A stretch of DNA of 64,000 nucleotides from Plantactinospora sp. BC1 (GTDB lineage Bacteria > Actinomycetota > Actinomycetes > Mycobacteriales > Micromonosporaceae). Shown here one piece after another: positions 50,645 through 59,515 of the stretch. The stretch spans positions 5,146,001 to 5,210,000 of the forward strand of contig NZ_CP028158.1 in assembly GCF_003030345.1 (NCBI RefSeq), in the 5' to 3' direction. The stretch's first letter is position 1; each line of letters begins with the position of its first letter. The position numbers and the translations under genes were made by a program. Under the pieces are notes generated by a model. That model did not search any database, was not told the DNA's origin, and saw nothing but the letters and a program-made list of their open reading frames with translations.

Positions 50645-52420
50645 TTGTCGGTCTTCACGCGCCGTCGTCGAACCCCGACCGACGCACCGCCGGAACCGCC
50701 GGACGGTGCCGCCTCGAACGGTGCGACCCCGGACGGTGACGCCGTCGGCACGGACGGCGGGACCGACGTGCCGGACACCTCCGACGGCGGGACCGACGCC
50801 GGCACACCCGCCCGGAAGCGTGGCTGGCCGCGGACCGTGGCGGCTCGGCTGGCCAGCATCCTGGCCCTGCTGCTGGTCGTCTTCGCCATGCTCGCGCCGA
50901 ACCAGCTCACCCTCTACACGCCGGGGGCGTTCCTGCGGCTGCCGCTGGAAGCCCTGGTGGTGGTGGCGCTGGTGCTGCTCCTGCCGGGCTGGGGACGCCG
51001 GATCGTGGCGGTACCGGTCGGGATCGCCCTCGGGCTGCTGGCCATCGTGAAGGTCATCGACATGGGTTTCTTCGCGGTGCTGGCCCGGCCGTTCAACCCG
51101 GTCTTCGACTGGATCTCGTTCGAGGCCGGCACGGACTACGTCGAGGAGTCGTACGGCCGGACCGGCGCCGTCGTCGCGGTGGTCGCCGCCGGGTTGCTCG
51201 CGGTCGGCCTGCTCGTGCTGATGACGCTGTCGGTGCTCCGGCTGACCCGGCTGGCGGTCCGGCACCGCCGCGCGACGACGCACATCGTCGCGGCCCTGGG
51301 GGCCACCTGTGTCGTCGGTGCGGTGCTCGGCGTGCAGATCGTCCCGGAGGTACCGGTCAGCACGCTCAGCTACGACCGGGCACTCCAGGTACGGGCGGCC
51401 CTGCGCGACCAGGAGGTCTTCGCGGCCGAGGCCCGGGTCGACGCGTTCGGTGACACCCCCGGTGACCAGCTGCTGACCGGGTTGCGGGGCAAGGACGTGG
51501 TCGTCGCCTTCGTCGAGAGCTACGGTCGCTCGGCGGTCGAGGATCCGGCCTTCGCCCCGGAGATCGGTGCCACCCTCGACACCGGCTACACCCGACTGCG
51601 GACCGCCGGGTACGCGGCGCGCAGCGGCTGGCTCACCTCGCCGACCGCCGGCGGCGGAAGCTGGCTGGCCCACGCCACGCTGCTCTCCGGGCTCTGGATC
51701 GACAACCAGCAGCGCTACACCCATCTCGTCGCCACCGACCGGATGACCCTGAACCGGGCCTTCCAGCGGGCCGACTGGCGGACCGTCGGAGTGATGCCGG
51801 GGATCACCCAGACCTGGCCGGAGGGAACGTTCTTCGGCTACGACGAGGTGCACGCCTCGAAGGAACTCGGCTACCGGGGCCCGCAGTTCAGTTGGGCCCA
51901 GATGCCGGACCAGTACACGCTCTCCGTTTTCGAGCAGCGCGAACACTCCACGCCGGACCATCCGCCGGTGATGGCGACGATCCCGCTGGTGTCCAGCCAC
52001 GCGCCGTGGGCACCGATCCCGGAACTGATCGGCTGGGACCAGCTCGGCGACGGATCGATCTTCGGGCCGATGGCGGAGGCGGGCGAGTCGCCGGACGACG
52101 TCTGGCGGGACACCGGCAAGGTACGCACCCAGTACCGCCGGGCCGTCGAGTACTCGCTGAACACCGTCGTCTCCTACCTGGAGCGGTACGGCGACGAGGA
52201 CCTGGTCTTCGTCTTCCTCGGCGACCACCAGCCGACCCCGCTGGTGACCGGCGAGAACGCCAGTCACGACGTTCCGATCACCATCGTCGCCAAGGACCCG
52301 GCGACGTTGGAGAGGATCGCCGGCTGGAACTGGCAGGAGGGGCTGAAGCCCGGTCCGGAGACTCCGGTCTGGCGGATGAGCGACTTCCGGGACCGGTTCC
52401 TCGCCGCGTTCGGGTCGTAG
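50645..52420 (+). CDS. Membrane-anchored sulfatase-fold (LTA-synthase-like) protein
   Basis: The 591-residue protein has a Pro/Gly-rich N-terminus of about 60 residues, four or five membrane helices, then an extracellular alkaline-phosphatase-fold domain. Conserved elements are DVVVAFVESYGRSAV (metal site), a probable catalytic Ser/Thr in GGGSWLAHATLLSGLW, and the late metal motif VFVFLGDHQPTPL. It should transfer or hydrolyse a phospho- or sulfo-group at the cell surface. The start is taken as the TTG at 50645 after AAAGGG; other starts are possible because the N-terminus is low-complexity. The 244-bp gap to GT87 has no other gene. Confidence 0.85.
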   Translation: MSVFTRRRRTPTDAPPEPPDGAASNGATPDGDAVGTDGGTDVPDTSDGGTDAGTPARKRGWPRTVAARLASILALLLVVFAMLAPNQLTLYTPGAFLRLPLEALVVVALVLLLPGWGRRIVAVPVGIALGLLAIVKVIDMGFFAVLARPFNPVFDWISFEAGTDYVEESYGRTGAVVAVVAAGLLAVGLLVLMTLSVLRLTRLAVRHRRATTHIVAALGATCVVGAVLGVQIVPEVPVSTLSYDRALQVRAALRDQEVFAAEARVDAFGDTPGDQLLTGLRGKDVVVAFVESYGRSAVEDPAFAPEIGATLDTGYTRLRTAGYAARSGWLTSPTAGGGSWLAHATLLSGLWIDNQQRYTHLVATDRMTLNRAFQRADWRTVGVMPGITQTWPEGTFFGYDEVHASKELGYRGPQFSWAQMPDQYTLSVFEQREHSTPDHPPVMATIPLVSSHAPWAPIPELIGWDQLGDGSIFGPMAEAGESPDDVWRDTGKVRTQYRRAVEYSLNTVVSYLERYGDEDLVFVFLGDHQPTPLVTGENASHDVPITIVAKDPATLERIAGWNWQEGLKPGPETPVWRMSDFRDRFLAAFGS

Positions 52421-52477
52421 TCCCGGCAGCGCGGCAGCGACCCCAAGACCCTGACCAACGTTCGGAGGTTCCACACC

Positions 52478-52852
52478 ATGATCGAGGGCACCGGTCTGAC
52501 CGTGACCACCGTCAACCTGAGCGCACCGGATCCGAGGGCTCTGGCCCGTTTCTACCAGCGCCTCCTCGGCTGGGAGATCACCGAGGAGGCGCCGGACTGG
52601 GTGCTGATGCGTGACCCGGCCGGGGGAGTGGGGCTGGCCTTCCAGACCGAGGCGGCGTACCGCCGGCCGAGCTGGCCGGCCCGTCCCGGCGACCAGCAGA
52701 TGATGATGCACCTGGAGATCCGGGTCGACGACCTGGAACGCGCCGCCGCACACGCCGTGGCCTGTGGCGCCACCCGGGCCGACTTCCAGCCCCAGGAGGA
52801 CGTCCTCGTGCACCTCGACCCGGCCGGCCACCCCTTCTGCCTCTACCTCTGA
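52478..52852 (+). CDS. Small VOC-superfamily (glyoxalase/bleomycin-resistance-like) protein
   Basis: The 124-residue protein is a two-module VOC protein: TTVNLSAPDPRALARFYQRLLG, then MMMHLEIRVDDLERAAAHA and a final HLDPAGHPFCLYL. The ATG follows CGGAGG. Function may be small-molecule sequestration or a metal-dependent reaction. Its stop is 3 bp from the large inverted repeat beside the truncated rRNA gene. Confidence 0.88.
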   Translation: MIEGTGLTVTTVNLSAPDPRALARFYQRLLGWEITEEAPDWVLMRDPAGGVGLAFQTEAAYRRPSWPARPGDQQMMMHLEIRVDDLERAAAHAVACGATRADFQPQEDVLVHLDPAGHPFCLYL

Positions 52853-52854
52853 CA

Positions 52855-52965
52855 GTGAGGATGTAGGAGCGGGTCACCCGGCCGGTCTGACTCAGCCTCT
52901 GACTGACCTTGGGTGTCTTCTAGGGGATTCGTCGGTCTGCCCGGGTGACCCGTTCCTGCACTCAC
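52855..52965. repeat. Large imperfect inverted repeat beside the 16S fragment
   Basis: The left arm (52855-52881) and the right arm (52941-52965) match over 23 of 25 aligned positions with one 2-nt gap. Both mismatches become G-U pairs in RNA read on one strand. Each arm includes CGGGTCACCCGG. The loop of about 60 nt contains a weaker hairpin. It is probably a transcription terminator shared by the VOC gene and the rRNA unit, or the scar of a larger deletion. Confidence 0.65.
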
Positions 52966-52975
52966 CGACCGGGCG

Positions 52976-53066
52976 CGAGTACCCCGAAGGGCCTTTCCGC
53001 TCGACTTGCATGTGTTAAGCACGCCGCCAGCGTTCGTCCTGAGCCAGGATCAAACTCTCCAACAAA
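52976..53066 (-). rRNA. 16S rRNA 5' fragment (truncated gene)
   Basis: Read on the minus strand, the sequence is the conserved 16S start, AGAGTTTGATCCTGGCTCAG, followed by GCTTAACACATGCAAGTCGA and GAAAGGCCCTTCGGGGTACT as in Micromonosporaceae. Similarity ends at 52976 after about 90 nt, where unrelated sequence leads into an inverted repeat. The rest of 16S, 23S and 5S are absent. The exact mature 5' end is estimated. Confidence 0.9.
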
Positions 53067-53147
53067 AACCATCGAAAAATTTGCAACCCGGCAACAATAA
53101 AAACACTTGCTGCCAAACAAACAAACCATTTGGCACTGGCTTATCAA

Positions 53148-53172
53148 GCACCCTGTTGAGTTCTCAAAGAAC
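53148..53172 (-). promoter_or_regulatory. rRNA leader boxA-like antitermination element
   Basis: On the minus strand TTCTTTGAGAACTCAACAGG is the conserved leader block seen before actinobacterial 16S genes. The AT-rich leader between it and the 16S start (53067-53147) looks normal for an rRNA operon. Confidence 0.75.
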
Positions 53173-53253
53173 AACCACACACCAGACAACCAGCCACAAA
53201 GACCAGCCACCCGGGGCTATCCGCACCCGCCGTTTCCGCCAGGCACTCGTAAT

Positions 53254-53282
53254 ACGTTAGCTGACCGCTTTCGCACCGTCAA
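53254..53282 (-). promoter_or_regulatory. rRNA promoter, proximal
   Basis: TTGACG (53282-53277) and TAACGT (53259-53254) are 17 bp apart on the minus strand, near the sigma-70 optimum. Confidence 0.75.
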
Positions 53283-53435
53283 ACCGAATGAATTCGGTTC
53301 GACAACCGCTTCATGTCGATCTAGCTGTCCCTCGATCAGGGCACGAACCTCTCGGCTGTGCTGATCGAGGAGTCCGGCAGTCCGGCCGCTCGCGGAGTCA
53401 CCCACACGCTCGCCCGGCTCACTGCCCGATCGTTC

Positions 53436-53464
53436 ACTCTACCCGGTCAGGTCCGCAACTCCAA
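53436..53464 (-). promoter_or_regulatory. rRNA promoter, middle
   Basis: TTGGAG (53464-53459) and TAGAGT (53441-53436) are 17 bp apart on the minus strand. Tandem promoters are usual for rRNA operons. Confidence 0.5.
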
Positions 53465-53500
53465 ATCGCCCGTTCCGGCGCATCGGTGTCGCCCCGCCCG

Positions 53501-53537
53501 CCAGGTCGTCGGGGTGGTGAACCACCCGCTGACCTGG
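53501..53537 (-). terminator. tyrS terminator or leader hairpin
   Basis: CCAGGTC (53501-53507) pairs with GACCTGG (53531-53537), and inside it GGGTGG pairs with CCACCC around a TGAA tetraloop. It is downstream of tyrS and between two rRNA promoters. Confidence 0.5.
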
Positions 53538-53608
53538 TCTCACACCCCCCGGGTCCGGCCTGCTGCGCGTTTCGCGCCGTTCGTCCGTTCCCCCGGTGGG
53601 CAGAGAGA

Positions 53609-53638
53609 AAATTACGCGTCTGGAGGGTGCAACGTCAA
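53609..53638 (-). promoter_or_regulatory. rRNA promoter, distal
   Basis: TTGACG (53638-53633) and TAATTT (53614-53609) are 18 bp apart on the minus strand, 27 bp after the tyrS stop. Confidence 0.65.
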
Positions 53639-53664
53639 ATCCGCGGAGGGCATTCCCGGTCACA

Positions 53665-54966
53665 TCATCGACCGGACACCAACTCCACCCCGGCGAAGGT
53701 CCGCTTGCCCCGGCGCAGCACCAGGAAGCGGCCGTGCAGCAGCGCCTCCGCCGGCACCGTGGCCTCGACGTCGGTCACCCGCTCGTTGTTGACGTAGGCG
53801 CCGCCCTCGGTGATCGCCCGCCGGGCCTCGTTGAGGCTGCCCACCAGTCCCGTCTCGCGGAGCAGCACCGCCACCGACGGCAGACTCTGCACCGCTACCA
53901 GGCCGGTCTCGGCCAGCGCCGCCCGGAGGGTCTCGGCGGAAAGCTCGTCAAGGGTACCCCGGCCGAAGAGCGCCTGGCTGGCCGCGACCGCCTGCCGGGC
54001 CTCCTCGGCCCCGTGCACCAACGCGGTCAGCTCCTCGGCGAGCGCCCGCTGGGCGACCCGGGCCGCCGGCCGCTCCGCCGTCGCCTTCTCCAACTCCTCG
54101 ATCTCGGAATGCGAGCGGAAGCTGAAGTACCGGAGGTACTGCGCCACGTCCCGGTCGTCGGTGTTGACCCAGAACTGGTAGAAGGCGTACGGGCTGGTCA
54201 TCGTCGGGTCGAGCCAGATCGCCCCGCCCTCGGTCTTGCCGAACTTCGTACCGTCGGCCTTGGTGACCAGCGGGGTGACGAAGGCGTGCACCGGCCCGGC
54301 ACCACGGCGCCGCACGTAGTCGACACCCGCGGTGATGTTGCCCCACTGGTCGGAACCGCCGAACTGCAACGTGCAGCCGTACCGCCGGTGCAGCTCGAAG
54401 AAGTCGTTGGCCTGGAGGAGCTGGTAGCTGAACTCGGTGTAGCTGATCCCGCTCTCCAGCCGGGCCTTGACCACCTCGCGGGCCAGCATCCGGTTGATCG
54501 GGAAGTGCTTGCCGACGTCACGGAGGAACTCCGCCACCGACATCTCGCCGGTCCAGTCCAGGTTGTTGACCGGATGGGCGGCGTTGTCGCCCACGTACGA
54601 CATGAAGGGCGCGAGCTGCCTGCGGATCCGCTCCACCCAGCTCGCCACCACCTCCGGGCTGTTCAGCGTCCGCTCGCCCCGCTCGTTGGGGTCGCCGATC
54701 AGGCCGGTCGCCCCGCCGACCAGCAGCAGCGGGCGGTGCCCGGCGAGTTGCAGCCGGCGGGCCGTCAGCACCTGCAACAGGTTGCCGATGTGCAGGCTCG
54801 GCGCCGTGGGGTCGAACCCGACATAGAACGTCACCGGAGCGGAGCCGAAGTGCTCCGCCAGCTCGGCGGGATCGGTCGAGTCGAAGAGGAGTCCCCGCCA
54901 CCGCAGGTCGTCGAGCGGAGACTCCCAGCCGGCAGGCGCGGCGGGGGGAAGGCTGCTATCGGTCAC
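53665..54966 (-). CDS. tyrS: Tyrosyl-tRNA synthetase
   Basis: The 433-residue class I synthetase charges tRNA-Tyr. It has the HIGH-like motif PSLHIGN with His59, the tyrosine/ATP pocket segment QFGGSDQWGNI, the KMSKS-like GTKFGKTEGG and a C-terminal S4 RNA-binding domain (LVGSLNEARRAITEGGAYVN). The GTG at 54966 fits family length; a weak -10-like GACAAT lies 7 nt upstream and no ribosome binding site is seen, so the mRNA may be leaderless. A tyrS gene directly upstream of an rRNA operon is the ancestral order in related actinobacteria, as I recall it. Confidence 0.97.
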   Translation of the reverse strand: MTDSSLPPAAPAGWESPLDDLRWRGLLFDSTDPAELAEHFGSAPVTFYVGFDPTAPSLHIGNLLQVLTARRLQLAGHRPLLLVGGATGLIGDPNERGERTLNSPEVVASWVERIRRQLAPFMSYVGDNAAHPVNNLDWTGEMSVAEFLRDVGKHFPINRMLAREVVKARLESGISYTEFSYQLLQANDFFELHRRYGCTLQFGGSDQWGNITAGVDYVRRRGAGPVHAFVTPLVTKADGTKFGKTEGGAIWLDPTMTSPYAFYQFWVNTDDRDVAQYLRYFSFRSHSEIEELEKATAERPAARVAQRALAEELTALVHGAEEARQAVAASQALFGRGTLDELSAETLRAALAETGLVAVQSLPSVAVLLRETGLVGSLNEARRAITEGGAYVNNERVTDVEATVPAEALLHGRFLVLRRGKRTFAGVELVSGR

Positions 54967-55128
54967 GGTGCAGATTGTCCACCATGCCGGCCGCCGGCCC
55001 GTACCCGGTTTGCGGTCCGGCGGCGGCGCCCGGCGGGACGGGAGGCCGTTGACGGGACGGGACGGCCGAAGGGACGCTACCCGGGCCAGGGCGTGACAAA
55101 TCCTTCGATCCCGCGGAGGCGTACCCCC

Positions 55129-57333
55129 GTGACCGTGCCGAGTCAGACCCGCCAGCCGGCGTCGAGCCCCGCCACCGACGGCCGCCTGGTGCACCTGCGC
55201 CGGGCCGGAGTCAGCCTGCTGCTGGACGCCACCGACCCGGGGGTGCCGGCGGTGCTGCACTGGGGCGCCGACCTCGGGCCGCTCACCGAGCCGGAACTCG
55301 CCGGCCTCGGCACCGCGCTCCGCCGGCCGGCCCGGCCCGGGACCCCGGAGGGCCGGCCGGTGGGCATCCTGCCCGAGCACACGTACGCCTGGTTCGGGCT
55401 GCCCGGGCTCTCCGGGCACCGCGCCGGCCGCGACTGGTCGCCACGGTTCCGCCGCACCGACCTGCGGGTGCGCGACGAGCCGGGCGGAACCGGCGGAGAG
55501 CCGGCCGGGACGACCGCGGCGATCGTGGTGAGCGCCACCGACGACGCCGCGCGCCTCGACCTGGTCATCGAGGTCGAACTCGACCCGGCCGGACTGCTCC
55601 GGCTCCGCGCCGAGCTGACGAACCCGGCCGACGCCGACACCTACCAGCTGGCCGGGCTGCTGCTCGGACTGCCGGTGCCGCCGCAGGCGGACGAGCTGCT
55701 CGACCTGACCGGGCGGTGGTGCCGGGAACGCAGCCCGCAGCGGAGCCCGTTCACCGTCGGCACCCGGTCCCGGGAGAGCCGCCGGGGCAAGCCGGGCCTG
55801 GACGCCTCGCTGCTGATGGTGGCCGGTACGGCCGGCTTCGGCTTCCGGACCGGCGAGGTCTGGGGGGTACACCTCGGCTGGAGCGGCAACCACCGGCTGC
55901 ACGCCGAACGGACCCCGGACGGCGAGGCGCTGCTCGCCGCCGGTGAGCTGCTGCTGCCCGGCGAGATCGCGCTGGCGCCGGGCGAGCGCTACCGGACGCC
56001 CTGGCTCTACGCCTCGTACGGGCGAGGGCTGGACGAGATGTCCGCCCGGTACCACGCACACCTGCGCCGAACGGGCCGGGCGGGGCGGCGACCGCGCCCC
56101 GTGGTGGTGAACACCTGGGAGGCGGTCTACTTCGACCACGACCTCGACCGGCTCACCGCGCTGGCCGACGCCGCCGCCGAGGTCGGCGCGGAGCGGTTCG
56201 TCCTGGACGACGGCTGGTTCCTGGGCCGGCGCGACGACCGGGCCGGGCTCGGCGACTGGTACGTCGACCCGGCCGTCTGGCCCGACGGCCTGCATCCGCT
56301 GGTCGCACACGTACGCGGGCTGGGGCTGGAGTTCGGGCTCTGGGTCGAGCCGGAGATGGTCAACCCCGACTCGGAACTGGCCCGGGCCCACCCCGAGTGG
56401 ATCCTCGGCACCGGCGGGCGGCTGCCCCGGTCGGCCCGCTGGCAGCAGGTGCTCGACCTGACCCACCCGGAGGCGTACGAGTACCTGCTCGGGCGGCTCG
56501 ACGCGCTGGTCCGGGAGTACGACATCGACTATCTGAAATGGGACCACAACCGGGACCTGCTCGACGCCGGCCACCAGCCGTCGGGGCGGCCCGGGGTGCA
56601 CGGGCAGACCCTGGCGACCTACCGGCTCCTCGACACGCTGCGGGAACGGCATCGCCGGCTGGAGATCGAGTCGTGTTCCTCCGGCGGCGGCCGGGTCGAC
56701 CTGGGCATCCTGGAACGGACCGACCGGATCTGGGGCAGCGACTGCATCGACGCCCTGGAACGGCAGTCGATCCAGCGCTGGACCCAGCTCCTGCTGCCGC
56801 CGGAACTGATCGGCTCGCACGTCGGCTCCGGCCGGGCGCACACCACCGGCCGTACCCACGATCTCGGCTTCCGGGCCGGTACCGCCTTCTTCGGCAGCTT
56901 CGGCATCGAGTGGGACCTGACCGCCGCCACCGGCGAGCAGCGGCAGGAACTGGCCTGGTGGGTGACGCTCTACAAGCGGCACCGCGCGCTGGTGCACGGC
57001 GGGGCGGTGGTCCGGGTCGACCATCCCGACCCGGCGCTCTGGGTGCACGGGGTGGTGGCACCGGACCGGTTCGAGGCGATCATGGCGATCGTCGCCGTGG
57101 CGACCGGGACCACGGTGAATCCCGGACCGGTACGCCTGCCCGGCCTCGATCCGGACCGCCGCTACCTGGTCCGGGCCGTCGCGCCGCCCGAGGCCGCGCG
57201 GAGCCTGCCGGCGCCGCCGGCCTGGACCACCGACGGGGTACGGCTGACCGGGCGCAGCCTCGGCAACGCCGGCCTACAGGCTCCGCCGCTGCACCCGGAG
57301 CAGCTCCTGCTGCTGCACCTGGACGGCCGGTGA
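55129..57333 (+). CDS. Cytoplasmic alpha-galactosidase (GH36)
   Basis: The 734-residue enzyme has an N-terminal beta-sandwich, a TIM barrel and a C-terminal beta domain, as in bacterial GH36. Barrel motifs are RFVLDDGWFLGRRDD, GLEFGLWVEPEMVNPDS, the nucleophile Asp472 in YLKWDHNRD, ESCSSGGGRVD and the acid/base Asp538 in WGSDCID. No signal peptide is present, so it probably acts inside the cell on imported raffinose-type oligosaccharides. The GTG at 55129 lies 9 nt after GGAGG. It complements the secreted GH27 enzyme. Confidence 0.94.
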   Translation: MTVPSQTRQPASSPATDGRLVHLRRAGVSLLLDATDPGVPAVLHWGADLGPLTEPELAGLGTALRRPARPGTPEGRPVGILPEHTYAWFGLPGLSGHRAGRDWSPRFRRTDLRVRDEPGGTGGEPAGTTAAIVVSATDDAARLDLVIEVELDPAGLLRLRAELTNPADADTYQLAGLLLGLPVPPQADELLDLTGRWCRERSPQRSPFTVGTRSRESRRGKPGLDASLLMVAGTAGFGFRTGEVWGVHLGWSGNHRLHAERTPDGEALLAAGELLLPGEIALAPGERYRTPWLYASYGRGLDEMSARYHAHLRRTGRAGRRPRPVVVNTWEAVYFDHDLDRLTALADAAAEVGAERFVLDDGWFLGRRDDRAGLGDWYVDPAVWPDGLHPLVAHVRGLGLEFGLWVEPEMVNPDSELARAHPEWILGTGGRLPRSARWQQVLDLTHPEAYEYLLGRLDALVREYDIDYLKWDHNRDLLDAGHQPSGRPGVHGQTLATYRLLDTLRERHRRLEIESCSSGGGRVDLGILERTDRIWGSDCIDALERQSIQRWTQLLLPPELIGSHVGSGRAHTTGRTHDLGFRAGTAFFGSFGIEWDLTAATGEQRQELAWWVTLYKRHRALVHGGAVVRVDHPDPALWVHGVVAPDRFEAIMAIVAVATGTTVNPGPVRLPGLDPDRRYLVRAVAPPEAARSLPAPPAWTTDGVRLTGRSLGNAGLQAPPLHPEQLLLLHLDGR

Positions 57334-57381
57334 CCCGCTTCGCCCGACGGCCGGCTGCGGTGCAGGGGCGGCCCGGGGCGG

Positions 57382-58059
57382 TCAGCGATCGGGGACCGTG
57401 ACCAGGCCCGTCTGGTAGGCGACGATGACGAGTTGGGCGCGGTCCCGGGCGTGCAGCTTGCCGAGCAGCCGGCCGACGTGCGTCTTCACCGTGGCCGGAC
57501 TGAGCCGCAGATGACCCGCGATCTCCGGATTGGACAGGCCGCGTCCGATCAGGGTCAACACCTCCCGCTCCCGGTCGGTCACCCCGGTCAGCTCCCGGGC
57601 CACCGGCCGGTCCGGTTCGGGCAACCGGGCGAACTCGGCGATCAGTCGACGGGTCACGCTCGGGGCGAGCAGCCCCTCACCGGCGGCGACCACCCGGATC
57701 GCCGTCAGCAGGTCCTCCGGCGGGGCGTCCTTGAGCAGGAAGCCGCTCGCGCCGGCCCGGATCGCCGCGTAGACGTACTCGTCGAGGTCGAAGGTGGTGA
57801 GGATCAGCACCCGGACCTGACCGGCGGCGGGTGAGGCACTGATCCGCCGGGTCGCCTCGATGCCGTCCAGCTCCGGCATCCGGACGTCCATCAGCACCAC
57901 GTCCGGGCGCTCCCGCTCGGCCAGCTCGACCGCGGCGGCGCCGGTGCCGGCCTCGCCGACCACGGTCAGCCCCGGCGTCGTCTCGATCAGCACCCGGAAG
58001 CTGCCCCGGAGCAGCGCCTGGTCGTCGGCGATCAGCACCCGGATCGGCTCGCCGGTCAC
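57382..58059 (-). CDS. NarL-family response regulator
   Basis: The 225-residue protein has a receiver domain (VLIADDQALLRGSF, phospho-Asp in DVVLMDVRMPELDG, VLILTTFDLDEYV, FLLKDAPPEDL) and a LuxR helix-turn-helix (LTDREREVLTLIGRGLSNPE, SPATVKTHVGRLL). Its GTG start overlaps the kinase stop in GTGA. It is convergent with GH36 and forms a two-component system with the next gene, facing an ABC exporter operon. Confidence 0.95.
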   Translation of the reverse strand: MTGEPIRVLIADDQALLRGSFRVLIETTPGLTVVGEAGTGAAAVELAERERPDVVLMDVRMPELDGIEATRRISASPAAGQVRVLILTTFDLDEYVYAAIRAGASGFLLKDAPPEDLLTAIRVVAAGEGLLAPSVTRRLIAEFARLPEPDRPVARELTGVTDREREVLTLIGRGLSNPEIAGHLRLSPATVKTHVGRLLGKLHARDRAQLVIVAYQTGLVTVPDR

Positions 58060-59348
58060 CGCTCCCCTCCGGCCGACCCACCCACCGGACCCGCCTCGAC
58101 CGCCGCGGGCGGCGCGTCGGCCAGCGGGGGCACGTCGGCCGGCGGGGTCGGGCGCTCGGCGGGTCGGTACGGCAGCCGCGCCGAAACCCGGAAACCGCCC
58201 TCGGCGGTCGGCCCGGCCTCGAAGGTACCGACGTAGAGGTGGACCCGCTCACGCATGCCGATCAGACCCTGCCCCTTCGGATCCGCCGCCCGGACCGGTC
58301 GACCCGGCTCGTTGGTCACGTCGACCCGCAACTCGCCGTCGGCACCGGTCACCTCGATCCGGCACCGTACCGGCCCCGCGTGCTTGACCACGTTGGTCAG
58401 CGCCTCCTGCACGATCCGGTATCCCGAGCGGCCGACGTCCTCCGGCGGCTCCGCCCCGGCGGGCAGCTCCAGCACCAGCTCCGCGACGATCCCGGCCGCC
58501 GTCGCCCGGTCCAGCAGGCCCGGCAGGTCGGCCAGGCCCGGCGCGGGAGCGAACTCGACCGCGGCACCCGGTGCGCCGCTGCGCAGCACGCCGAGGGTAC
58601 GGCGCAGCTCCGCCAGCGCACTGCGGCTGGTCGCCTCGATGTCCCGCAGCGCGTCCCGAACCTCCTGCGGCCGGGACTCCGCCACATGGTTGGCGATCGC
58701 CGCCTTCACCGTGATCACGCTCATGCTGTGCGCCACGATGTCGTGCAGCTCGCGGCTGATCCGCAGCCGCTCGTCGACCGTCGCCTGCCGGGCCAGCTCC
58801 GCCGCCGACCGGGAGGTGTACGCGCGCCGCTCGCGTACCGCCCGGCCGAGGATCCAGGTCGCGATCAGGAGCAGCGCCATGAAGCCGAGCCCGGTGATCG
58901 CCTCGTCCCAGTCCGAGGTCTTCGGAAGGACCGCGATCACGGCACCGGCCAGCACCAGCAGCAGGGCCGGCACCGAGCGGCGCAGCTCGGTGACCAGCGC
59001 CACCTGGTAGAGCGCGAAGGCGACCGCGATGACGACGGAGATCGAGGCGTAGATCGGCACCACCTCGACCAGTACCGCACTGAACGCGCTGATCGTCACC
59101 ACCGCCAGCACCGGTACGGGCCAGCGGCGGCGTACCGCGATCGGCGCCGTGATGACGACCATGAAGAGCAGGGAGAGCCAGACCGGCTCCCGGACCAGCG
59201 GATCGGGGTACCCGGTCGCCGCGGGCGGGTCGGCGGCGGCGTACCCGCAGATCACCGCCAGGCCGAGCGCCGCCAGCACGTCCAGGGCGATCAGGTCGAC
59301 CCGGCGCAACCGGCGGGTCAGCAGCGGACGCGGCTGGACGGCACTCAT
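58056..59348 (-). CDS. Sensor histidine kinase (HisKA_3 class)
   Basis: The 430-residue protein has about six N-terminal membrane helices with short loops and no large sensor domain. A HisKA_3 dimerisation helix carries the phospho-His in RISRELHDIVAHSMS, and the ATP lid includes EALTNVVKHAG, with GQGLIGMRERV as the G-box. A Pro/Ala-rich tail of about 40 residues ends it. The loop-poor sensor is typical of kinases that detect membrane-active compounds, often with a nearby transporter, as here. Confidence 0.94.
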   Translation of the reverse strand: MSAVQPRPLLTRRLRRVDLIALDVLAALGLAVICGYAAADPPAATGYPDPLVREPVWLSLLFMVVITAPIAVRRRWPVPVLAVVTISAFSAVLVEVVPIYASISVVIAVAFALYQVALVTELRRSVPALLLVLAGAVIAVLPKTSDWDEAITGLGFMALLLIATWILGRAVRERRAYTSRSAAELARQATVDERLRISRELHDIVAHSMSVITVKAAIANHVAESRPQEVRDALRDIEATSRSALAELRRTLGVLRSGAPGAAVEFAPAPGLADLPGLLDRATAAGIVAELVLELPAGAEPPEDVGRSGYRIVQEALTNVVKHAGPVRCRIEVTGADGELRVDVTNEPGRPVRAADPKGQGLIGMRERVHLYVGTFEAGPTAEGGFRVSARLPYRPAERPTPPADVPPLADAPPAAVEAGPVGGSAGGER

Positions 59349-59393
59349 CCGTCGACGGTAGCGGCCCGGCCACCCGGCCGCGTCCACCCGGAG

Positions 59394-59417
59394 CGGGTCA
59401 TCCTCCGGGCTGACCCG
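59394..59417. promoter_or_regulatory. Inverted repeat between the two-component and ABC genes
   Basis: CGGGTCA (59394-59400) and TGACCCG (59411-59417) are perfect 7-bp arms 10 bp apart in the 167-bp divergent region, a plausible site for the response regulator. Confidence 0.5.
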
Positions 59418-59515
59418 ACCGGCGTCGCCCCGGCCGGGATAGCCCGCAGGGCCGGGCCGGAAGTGACGGCTCCGCTCCGATGTGCCGGGGCCGCCGATGG
59501 CCGATCTTCGAGGGC

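Noticed and set aside
53596-57333. A 1245-codon plus-strand frame joining antisense tyrS and GH36
   Set aside because: The first 500 codons are antisense to tyrS. The GH36 protein begins at the GTG with a ribosome binding site at 55129.
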